Below are positions 1 through 5,112 of a stretch of 7,878 bases of DNA, one piece after another (the first letter of the stretch is position 1; every line of letters begins with the position of its first letter). Source of the DNA: Desulfobacteraceae bacterium (GTDB lineage Bacteria; Desulfobacterota; Desulfobacteria; Desulfobacterales; Desulfobacteraceae); assembly GCA_011390435.1 (NCBI GenBank), contig JAABSK010000113.1, forward strand, positions 1-7,878. Direction: 5' to 3'. The notes under the pieces are model-generated. The model worked only from the letters and a program-made list of their open reading frames with translations, had not been told where the DNA came from and searched no databases. Made by a program: the position numbers and the translations under genes.

Positions 1-1748
1 CTTCTGATTATGTGACAAAGCCGTTTAATCTTGATTCCATCCTGGCAAGGATTCACCGGATTGCCAGGGAAAAGAAGAAGCTGATCGACCTGAAAAAAAC
101 AAATCAGGAGCTGTGCTGTGCGATTGACCGGGCAAACACGCTGGCACGGGAAGCAAAAGAAGCGTCCAAAGCCAAAACGTTTTTTCTGGCCAGCATGAGT
201 CATGAAATCCGAACGCCGTTGAATGGCATTGTCGGGTATACGGATATGCTCCTGGATACCCGGCTTGATCAAGAACAGAAGCTGTATTTAAAACGCGCGA
301 AAAATTCTTGTGATACCCTCTTGTGCGTGGTGAATGATATTCTGGATTTTTCAAAGGTTGAAGCAGGCCAGCTCACCCTGGAACATATCCGTTTTGATCC
401 GGAAGTGGTCTGTTTTGATACCATTGATGTGGTAAGAACCCGTGTGGATGAATCAAACGTATCCCTCAGGGTATTGATTGGCGATGATGTGCCGGGTTTT
501 GTGATCGGGGATCCCCACCGTTTCCGGCAGGTTCTGCTGAATTTGTTGAGCAATGCTGCAAAATTTACATCAACAGGATCAATCACCCTGCGCATGGATA
601 CCCGGAAGCGTGCATCTGGGCATTGCCTCCTTGGCATCCGTGTTTCCGATACCGGTATCGGGATTGCCCAAAACAAGCTGACACAGATTTTCAGCCCCTT
701 TGTTCAGTCAGATGACGGCACTGCCAACCGGTATGGCGGAACCGGACTGGGGCTTGCCATCAGCAAGAATATCGCCCGGAAAATGGGCGGCGATCTCTGG
801 GCTGAAAGCGTTGAAAATACCGGGTCAACGTTTCATTTTACTGCCAGTTTTGAGATCGGGGAACAGAGGGCTGCTGACCGGGTACGGCTGGCAGCGCTGA
901 AAGGGAAAAATGCTCTGCTCCTCAGCCCGGTTGAAAAAATCTCTCCCATTCTGCCCCACGAGCTGTCTCTTTGCGGGCTGAATGTGGTTTCTCTGGCTTT
1001 TTCACAACTGGATCATTTTTTGATGCAGCATCCGGAACCCCCGGTTGATGTTGTGATTGTTGATTTTAACAGTCATGACAAGCAGATGATCCAGCAGTGC
1101 ATCGACACCTGCCAGGACGTCTGGGACAGGTGCATCCCTTTTGGTCTTATTGCCTGCGCCATTCCTGTTCCCGGTATTGCGCAGATCTTTCATCAGGCTG
1201 GTTTCAATGGCTTTCTGCCAAAACCCGTATCCAGAAGAAAGCTGTTTGACATGATTGCCTATGTGATCGGGGTGAAAACATCAGAACCTGGCCGGGTTCA
1301 GAAAACAGAAGAAATTGTGACAACCCACCTGCTGAGCGAGAACCGGAAAAACAATGCATCTATTCTTCTGGCAGAAGACAATCCAGTCAACCAGAAGATG
1401 ACGCAGCTGATGCTGTCCAAAGCGGGGTACTGTATTGACATTGCAGCTGATGGCCAGGCAGCTGTGGATAAATACACAGCAGATCCTGATGCTTATGATC
1501 TGATTTTTATGGATATCAATATGCCGAAAATGGATGGATTTGAGGCGACGCAGCAGATCCGTGCGTTTGAAAAGCAGCATCCAAAATTCAAGAGGGTTCC
1601 GGTGCTTGCCCTGACTGCAAACGTCCTGGAGGATTTCAGACAGAAATGTGCTGCTGCCCGGATGGATGATTTTTTAACCAAGCCCATCAAGCGGGATGTC
1701 GTGTTTACCGCCATCCAGAAATGGACAGGGCACGCATCTTCGCAATAA
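1..1748 (+). CDS. Hybrid sensor histidine kinase, 5'-truncated by the window edge (REC-HisKA-HATPase-REC-REC)
   Basis: The reading frame is open from base 3, and the first codons read SDYVTKPF, the end of a receiver domain (beta5 Lys-Pro). The GTG at 12 is therefore internal and the true start lies outside the window. Numbering from that GTG as residue 1, a helical linker (about 20-55) leads to the H-box MSHEIRTPLNG with phospho-accepting His64. The ATPase N-box is NLLSNAAKF (177-185), the G1 box DTGIGI (213-218), and the G2 box GGTGLGL (242-248). The first C-terminal receiver (about 298-420) keeps Asp351 and Lys404 but has Ser-Pro where the acidic pair should be. The second (about 449-575) is intact, with Glu455/Asp456, Asp501, Thr535 and Lys557. 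No membrane segment is visible, so it is probably cytosolic, though the missing N-terminus could hold a sensor. It probably relays phosphate to Asp501 and then to an Hpt partner elsewhere. It is convergent with the EBP gene. A functional link to the EBP is unproven. Confidence 0.95.
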   Translation, partial: SDYVTKPFNLDSILARIHRIAREKKKLIDLKKTNQELCCAIDRANTLAREAKEASKAKTFFLASMSHEIRTPLNGIVGYTDMLLDTRLDQEQKLYLKRAKNSCDTLLCVVNDILDFSKVEAGQLTLEHIRFDPEVVCFDTIDVVRTRVDESNVSLRVLIGDDVPGFVIGDPHRFRQVLLNLLSNAAKFTSTGSITLRMDTRKRASGHCLLGIRVSDTGIGIAQNKLTQIFSPFVQSDDGTANRYGGTGLGLAISKNIARKMGGDLWAESVENTGSTFHFTASFEIGEQRAADRVRLAALKGKNALLLSPVEKISPILPHELSLCGLNVVSLAFSQLDHFLMQHPEPPVDVVIVDFNSHDKQMIQQCIDTCQDVWDRCIPFGLIACAIPVPGIAQIFHQAGFNGFLPKPVSRRKLFDMIAYVIGVKTSEPGRVQKTEEIVTTHLLSENRKNNASILLAEDNPVNQKMTQLMLSKAGYCIDIAADGQAAVDKYTADPDAYDLIFMDINMPKMDGFEATQQIRAFEKQHPKFKRVPVLALTANVLEDFRQKCAAARMDDFLTKPIKRDVVFTAIQKWTGHASSQ

Positions 1749-1753
1749 TGTGT

Positions 1754-3181
1754 TCAGCTGGTCGCAGATGGTTTGAATTCAGATTTGTCAATATTGAATT
1801 TTTTCATTTTTCCATATAAACCCCTTGGATGGATTCCTGCGATTTCAGCGGTTTTGCCAATTTTTCCGCCGGTTTTTTTTAACAGAGCTTCCAGGTATTT
1901 CTTTTCGATCTGCTCATATACTTCCTGCTTGATCTGCGCCAGTGTCTTGTCCTCCCATTGTTCAAACACCTGATGTTCCGGCAGAAAAAAATCAGACAAG
2001 CCGGTTTCGCCACGGTGAAATGTGCCGGGAAGGTTTTCAATCGAGATGGTATCGGATTTGCACAATAAGATTGCCCGCTCAATCACATTCATCAGTTCCC
2101 GGATATTGCCCGGCCAGCTGTATCTGCACAACGCTTCAATGGCAGACGGAGAAAACCGGGAGATCTCCCTTCCGATTTTTTTGTTGTAAACATTTAAAAA
2201 ATGGTTGGCCATCGAAGGGATATCCTCTTTGCGGCGGCGTAAGGGGGGCAGGGTCAGTGTGATCACTCCGAGCCGGTAATACAGATCCTGACGGAAGTTG
2301 CCTTTTTCAATTTCCGCCTCAAGGTTGCGGTTGGTGGCGGCGATGACCCGGACATCCACCCATACCGGCTTTTCGCCTCCCACAGGAATGAATTCAAAAT
2401 CCTGGAGCACCCGCAGCAGTTTTGACTGCATCTGCAGGGGCATCTCTCCGATTTCATCCAGAAAGATCGTTCCCTGGTGAGCCAGCTCAAATGCACCGCG
2501 TCTGGACCGGACCGCACCGGTAAATGCGCCTTGTTCATGTCCAAAGAGTTCGCTTTCAATCAATTGTTCGGGAATGGCTGCCATGTTGACAGCCACAAAC
2601 GGTCCGGATGATCGGTGGCTTTCAGTGTGGATGGCCTTGGACAGGTGCTCTTTTCCGACCCCTGTTTCACCGAGGAGCAGAAGGCTTGCGTCACTGGTGA
2701 CCACCTGTCGGGTTTCATCAAGAAAGATCTGCATCTCTTTGCTGTTGGAAACAAAATCATTCAATCTCGGCTGAATCCGTCCATGGGGATCAAACCGATC
2801 AGAGATGTAAAATTGCCGTCTGGACTCAAGAGTGCTTTCAATGGCTTCCAGCATGCTGTCGATGGGGATTCCTGAGTACAGCACCACATCAACTCCCAAT
2901 GCAAACAATTTGGCATGGGCTTCAGAGGACTCTTTTTCATGCAGAACCATGGTAATGGGTTTTTCAGGCAGATCATTGAGCAGGGCGATGCTGGATTCCA
3001 CTGGTTTGGGAATCAGGGCACGGCTGACAATAAATACATCTGAGCAGCTTCGAGCCAGATCCTGCCATGATTTTTTCTGCCGGTCATAAAATTTCAGTTG
3101 TACGTCAAGATCAGACAGTCTTTTTTCCAGGTCTGCCTGAAGTTTTTTTTCTTTAATGGCACAGGCCAGTCGTATCAGCAT
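1754..3181 (-). CDS. Sigma-54-dependent enhancer-binding protein with N-terminal pseudo-receiver domain
   Basis: This is a 475-residue activator that remodels sigma-54 RNA polymerase by ATP hydrolysis. Numbering from the ATG at 3181, residues 1 to about 118 have receiver-like length and strand pattern. The phospho-acceptor position at the end of beta3 (VFIVS) is Ser53, and the beta5 Lys position is Ser103 (VVLYSGIP), so phosphorylation is unlikely. The AAA+ domain has Walker A GETGVGK (171-177), the sigma-54 contact loop GAFTGA (218-223), Walker B GTIFLDE (237-243), a sensor segment AATNRN and arginine-finger region FRQDLYYRL (Arg297). A Fis-type helix-turn-helix occupies about 437-462. The frame also offers a TTG at 3253, but the ATG at 3181 has an AAGG six bases upstream and begins just at the domain. 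It is transcribed away from the sigma-54-type operon that it probably controls. The stop lies 5 bases from the kinase stop. Its signal is unknown; activity might be set by ligand or partner binding to the pseudo-receiver. Confidence 0.95.
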   Translation of the reverse strand: MLIRLACAIKEKKLQADLEKRLSDLDVQLKFYDRQKKSWQDLARSCSDVFIVSRALIPKPVESSIALLNDLPEKPITMVLHEKESSEAHAKLFALGVDVVLYSGIPIDSMLEAIESTLESRRQFYISDRFDPHGRIQPRLNDFVSNSKEMQIFLDETRQVVTSDASLLLLGETGVGKEHLSKAIHTESHRSSGPFVAVNMAAIPEQLIESELFGHEQGAFTGAVRSRRGAFELAHQGTIFLDEIGEMPLQMQSKLLRVLQDFEFIPVGGEKPVWVDVRVIAATNRNLEAEIEKGNFRQDLYYRLGVITLTLPPLRRRKEDIPSMANHFLNVYNKKIGREISRFSPSAIEALCRYSWPGNIRELMNVIERAILLCKSDTISIENLPGTFHRGETGLSDFFLPEHQVFEQWEDKTLAQIKQEVYEQIEKKYLEALLKKTGGKIGKTAEIAGIHPRGLYGKMKKFNIDKSEFKPSATS

Positions 3182-3187
3182 GGAGAA

Positions 3188-3191
3188 CCTT
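3188..3191 (-). promoter_or_regulatory. Ribosome binding site deciding the EBP start
   Basis: On the minus strand this reads AAGG, with a 6-base spacer to the ATG at 3181-3179. The upstream in-frame TTG at 3253-3251 has an AAGGA only 2 bases away, which is too close. I therefore chose the ATG. Confidence 0.6.
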
Positions 3192-3197
3192 ATTGAA

Positions 3198-3212
3198 TCG
3201 GTAATAAATTGC
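3198..3212. promoter_or_regulatory. Imperfect third copy of the palindromic operator, next to the EBP start
   Basis: The core GTAATAAATTGC (3201-3212) matches the core of the right-hand upstream repeat (GTAATAAATTAC) at 11 of 12 bases in the same orientation. It lies 17-31 bases upstream of the EBP ATG, covering the leader close to the ribosome binding site. If the EBP binds here it could repress its own gene. The match is A/T-rich and could be chance. Confidence 0.35.
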
Positions 3213-3327
3213 TGGTTTTGGGGCAGAGGGAACACACAGTGATTTCCCCTCAATATCCTTTTAAATAGCTGTTTTTGGACTGAAAATCAAATTAAATCTG
3301 AACGCTGATTGCTGCTTTGAGTTAAAA

Positions 3328-3345
3328 AAAGTAAAAAATTACCGA
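3328..3345. promoter_or_regulatory. Upstream activator sequence, copy 1 (putative EBP-binding palindrome)
   Basis: The site reads AAAGTAAAAAATTACCGA and contains the perfect inverted repeat GTAA-N4-TTAC (3331-3342). It is identical to the second copy except for one base in the spacer. Its centre is about 150 bases upstream of the transcription start predicted from the sigma-54 promoter, within the usual range for enhancer sites. Assignment to the divergent EBP is inferred from position. Confidence 0.6.
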
Positions 3346-3358
3346 TATGCTGTGGTTT

Positions 3359-3376
3359 AAAGTAATAAATTACCGA
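3359..3376. promoter_or_regulatory. Upstream activator sequence, copy 2 (putative EBP-binding palindrome)
   Basis: The site reads AAAGTAATAAATTACCGA, with inverted repeat GTAA-N4-TTAC (3362-3373). It starts 31 bases after copy 1, about three helical turns, so both sites face the same side of the DNA, as expected for cooperating EBP dimers. Its centre is about 120 bases upstream of the predicted start. Confidence 0.6.
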
Positions 3377-3409
3377 AAATTGAAAAACCCGTGGAGGTGG
3401 GTATCAGCA

Positions 3410-3422
3410 TAACAAGTTGATT
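3410..3422 (-). promoter_or_regulatory. IHF-consensus binding site
   Basis: The plus strand reads TAACAAGTTGATT, which matches the reverse complement of the IHF consensus WATCAANNNNTTR at every defined position. A long A/T tract (3418-3448) follows on the side where IHF sites usually carry one. It lies between the paired upstream sites and the promoter, about 71 bases before the predicted start. That is where IHF bends DNA to bring an EBP to sigma-54 polymerase. The match to the consensus is seen; occupancy is inferred. Confidence 0.55.
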
Positions 3423-3460
3423 TTTAAAGATAAAATTTTTATTTTATCGATTGTGTCTTG

Positions 3461-3476
3461 TGGTACAGGTTATGCT
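3461..3476 (+). promoter_or_regulatory. Sigma-54 (-24/-12) promoter of the operon
   Basis: TGGTACAGGTTATGCT fits TGGYACR-N4-TTGCW with one mismatch (A for the first T of TTGC). The invariant GG (3462-3463) and GC (3474-3475) are correctly spaced. Transcription is predicted to start near 3487, giving a leader of about 64 bases before the first gene. The divergent EBP, the paired upstream repeats and the IHF-like site support it. Confidence 0.75.
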
Positions 3477-3550
3477 ATTGGCAGGTTCAGAATGGATATT
3501 TTATGCGCTTAAAGATTTAAATGGTCTAAAACAAAAAGGACAACAGTACG

Positions 3551-3712
3551 ATGACCAGAGAGAACAGCAAAAAACCAAAACATAAAAGTCCCAAATTCAA
3601 AGAATCGCAGGATGAAGATTTCAGCTGGGAAGACAAAATTGATTTTCAGAATCGAAAAAAAAAACCTGGCAAAAAATTCCAGCGGAAAAATGTCAATAAA
3701 GACAAATGGTAG
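3551..3712 (+). CDS. Small Lys-rich basic protein of unknown function (53 residues)
   Basis: The ATG at 3551 has AAGGA ten bases upstream, and the frame ends with TAG at 3710-3712. It is the first gene after the sigma-54 promoter. The product begins MTRENSKKPKHKSPKFK and is strongly basic at both ends. A short acidic and aromatic middle, DEDFSWEDKIDF (21-32), sits between them, and the protein ends KDKW. It has no signal peptide, membrane segment or Cys, and it looks soluble and possibly disordered. It could bind nucleic acid or an acidic partner, or be a substrate peptide for the downstream enzymes. I do not recognise the family. Many AAA codons make chance openness a concern, but the ribosome site, promoter position and ordered charge pattern favour a real gene. 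Confidence 0.55.
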   Translation: MTRENSKKPKHKSPKFKESQDEDFSWEDKIDFQNRKKKPGKKFQRKNVNKDKW

Positions 3713-3717
3713 ACGCG

Positions 3718-3741
3718 TAATTGAAACCGGTCGTTTAATTA
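3718..3741 (+). repeat. Imperfect hairpin between the first two operon genes
   Basis: TAATTGAAAC (3718-3727) pairs with GTTTAATTA (3733-3741) around the loop CGGTC, with one bulged G. No U-run follows, so it is not an ordinary terminator. It sits just before the AAGGA (3744-3748) of the SpeD-like gene and could affect RNA processing or relative expression. The stem is A/U-rich and weak. Confidence 0.3.
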
Positions 3742-3755
3742 AAAAGGATATATAA

Positions 3756-4139
3756 ATGAACACAGCAGAAAAGATTGATATTGCCGAGGACGTATGGGGG
3801 ATTGCATCATCTGTTGATATTTACGGCTGTGATCCGGCCACAATCAGAGATGCAGATCAGATCAAAAGGTTTGTTGTGGAACTGTGTGATCTGATCGAGA
3901 TGAAACGCTTTGGTGAAACCCAGGTGGTGCATTTTGGAGAGGATGAAAAAGTTGCAGGTTTTTCAATGGTTCAGCTGATCGAAACGTCATTGATTTCCGC
4001 TCATTTTGCCAACAAGACAAATGTGGCTTATCTGGATGTATTCAGCTGTAAAGCCTATGATCCGGAAAAAGTACGGGCATTTGCCCAGAGCTTTTTCGGC
4101 GGCTCTTTTTCCAGACTGAATGTAACATACAGGTCTTAA
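3756..4139 (+). CDS. SpeD-like pyruvoyl-dependent decarboxylase (S-adenosylmethionine decarboxylase homologue)
   Basis: This is a 127-residue protein, close to the length of the short bacterial/archaeal SpeD (SpeH) class. The N-terminal segment VDIYGCD (20-26) resembles the first strand of SpeD. The core ETSLISAH (76-83) and YLDVFSC (92-98) align without gaps to the family segment from SES to VFTC. Ser78, His83 and Cys98 keep the spacing of the catalytic Ser63, His68 and Cys83 of the Thermotoga enzyme. Self-cleavage before Ser78 to form a pyruvoyl group is therefore plausible. The usual HTWPE is replaced by HFANK, losing the Trp and Glu tied to S-adenosylmethionine binding, and the residue before Ser is Thr, not Glu. 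No spermidine synthase lies in the window. Some SpeD homologues act on arginine or ornithine, so the substrate is open. AAGGA lies 7 bases before the ATG. Confidence 0.85.
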   Translation: MNTAEKIDIAEDVWGIASSVDIYGCDPATIRDADQIKRFVVELCDLIEMKRFGETQVVHFGEDEKVAGFSMVQLIETSLISAHFANKTNVAYLDVFSCKAYDPEKVRAFAQSFFGGSFSRLNVTYRS

Positions 4140-4149
4140 GGTCAATATC

Positions 4150-5112
4150 ATGAAGATGATGGTATATGAGGAACCTGACCAATGCCGTCTGATCTGGGAA
4201 AAGGCCTGGCCTGTCAACGGTCTTTTTGACCTTTGGCAGGTGCGCTCCTGCTTCCAGGACTCATTTTTACAACCCTTAAGATTCCACACCATTGAGCAGC
4301 ACAATAAAATCATTGGATTCCTGCCGCTGTGCTGGAGTGATGAAGCTGGCGGATATGTCCAGTTTCCCGGAGAAACCTGGCGGGGGAAAACCTGGCTGGA
4401 GCAGAACCGGATGATTGCCACCCGGCCGGAAGTTCTGCAGGATCTTATGGATATGGTTCCCGGCTCTGTGCATCTGCGTTACCTGAACTGGTCAGAATTA
4501 TTCGCTGGCCTTGAGCAGGTTACAGAAGATGAGGTGGGATATCTTTTTTATCCTGGAATGTATGATTTTTCCTTTGATCAGTACTGGCTGTGTTTTTCCG
4601 GGAAATCCAGAAAAAAGCTTAAAAAGGAACTGAACGATATACAGACGCGGCAGGTGGCGTATCGGTTTAACCATATACCAGACCTTGAACACCTTTTTTT
4701 AATGAATATCAATTCGTTTTGTGAGAATTCATATTTTACAGATGACCGGTTTTACAGGGCATTTGAAAACCTGGCCTCATTTTTATGGAAAATGGGGATG
4801 TTGAGAATCACCACGGTGCTGGTGGATGATCAGATTGCAGCAGTGGATATGGGGGCGATTTTCAAAAATACCTATACCCTGCTGGCCGGGGCCACCAGTC
4901 CGCAGGTCCATGGGATTGCAAAAGTGATCAACCTGCATCATATGGAATGGGCCTGTCACCAGAAATTTGATTGTGTTGATTTTCTTTGCGGAGACTTCAA
5001 CTGGAAGAAACGTTTTCATCTCACGCCACGGCCGCTGTATGAATTACGCCTGGACCGGGCCGGTCATTTTTGCGACAGGGTTCTTCATGAACAGCACGCT
5101 GTCTGCGCTTAA
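4150..5112 (+). CDS. GNAT-superfamily acyltransferase, CelD/Acetyltransf_6-like
   Basis: This is a 320-residue soluble protein with no signal peptide. The basic stretch SGKSRKKLKKEL (150-161) followed by a GNAT-type core (about 170-297) is typical of the Acetyltransf_6 (CelD/BcsL) group, which is related in fold to FemAB-like transferases. Core features are GMLRITTVLVDDQIAAVDMG (216-235), the strand with NTYTLLAG (240-247), and VDFLCGDFNWKKRF (276-289). The N-terminal half (1-140) is a more divergent GNAT-like domain. The likely role is to transfer an acyl or aminoacyl group to an amine; donor and acceptor cannot be read from sequence. The start is 10 bases after the SpeD-like stop, with AAGG (4138-4141) overlapping that stop codon, which suggests coupling. 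The 3' end overlaps the next gene by 26 bases. The last 20 residues are probably a variable tail shaped by that overlap. Confidence 0.85.
   Translation: MKMMVYEEPDQCRLIWEKAWPVNGLFDLWQVRSCFQDSFLQPLRFHTIEQHNKIIGFLPLCWSDEAGGYVQFPGETWRGKTWLEQNRMIATRPEVLQDLMDMVPGSVHLRYLNWSELFAGLEQVTEDEVGYLFYPGMYDFSFDQYWLCFSGKSRKKLKKELNDIQTRQVAYRFNHIPDLEHLFLMNINSFCENSYFTDDRFYRAFENLASFLWKMGMLRITTVLVDDQIAAVDMGAIFKNTYTLLAGATSPQVHGIAKVINLHHMEWACHQKFDCVDFLCGDFNWKKRFHLTPRPLYELRLDRAGHFCDRVLHEQHAVCA
5077..5080 (+). promoter_or_regulatory. Ribosome binding site deciding the ATP-grasp start
   Basis: AGGG lies 6 bases before the ATG at 5087, inside the 3' end of the GNAT gene. Upstream in-frame starts (4967, 5039) would extend deep into the GNAT reading frame. 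They would also add residues before the first strand (RVLVVGTT) of the ATP-grasp N-terminal domain. Confidence 0.6.

Larger units (their letters stand above)
3182..3550. promoter_or_regulatory. Divergent intergenic control region between EBP gene and biosynthetic operon
   Basis: This 369-base A/T-rich gap separates two divergent genes. From left to right it holds the EBP leader with an imperfect palindrome copy, two matched palindromic repeats, an IHF-like site followed by an A/T tract, a sigma-54 promoter and the leader of the small basic protein. I found no sigma-54-type promoter facing left. A sigma-70-like TTGATT with a poor -10 (TATTTA) occurs on the minus strand upstream of the EBP, but it is too weak to annotate. 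No open frame of convincing quality lies here. Confidence 0.75.

Noticed and set aside
12..14. GTG as the start of the histidine kinase
   Set aside because: The frame continues to the window edge, and the residues before and after it form the end of a receiver domain.
1776..1804. AATTCA-N13-TGAATT hairpin with T-run as terminator of the kinase gene
   Set aside because: The stem is six almost purely A/T pairs with a long loop inside the EBP coding end, too weak to call.
2263..2559. Open frames overlapping the EBP and other genes in other frames (for example 98 codons on the minus strand)
   Set aside because: They are shadow frames of well-supported genes with no domain features or ribosome sites.
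3182..3253. N-terminal extension of the EBP to a TTG at 3253
   Set aside because: The AAGGA before it is only 2 bases from the TTG, whereas the ATG at 3181 has well-spaced AAGG. The 24 extra residues fit no domain.
3387..3402. ACCC-N8-GGGT inverted repeat between the enhancer sites and the IHF-like site
   Set aside because: Four pairs with an eight-base loop occur easily by chance, and no second copy was found.
3509..3763. Minus-strand open frame of 84 codons in the intergenic and small-gene region
   Set aside because: Its Phe-rich product is the reverse complement of the Lys (AAA) rich small gene. It covers the SpeD-like ribosome site and start and has no supporting start context.
4967..5086. 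N-terminal extension of the ATP-grasp protein by 40 residues
   Set aside because: It would lie within the conserved GNAT coding region. The ATG at 5087 has AGGG at 6 bases and begins just before the first strand of the domain.
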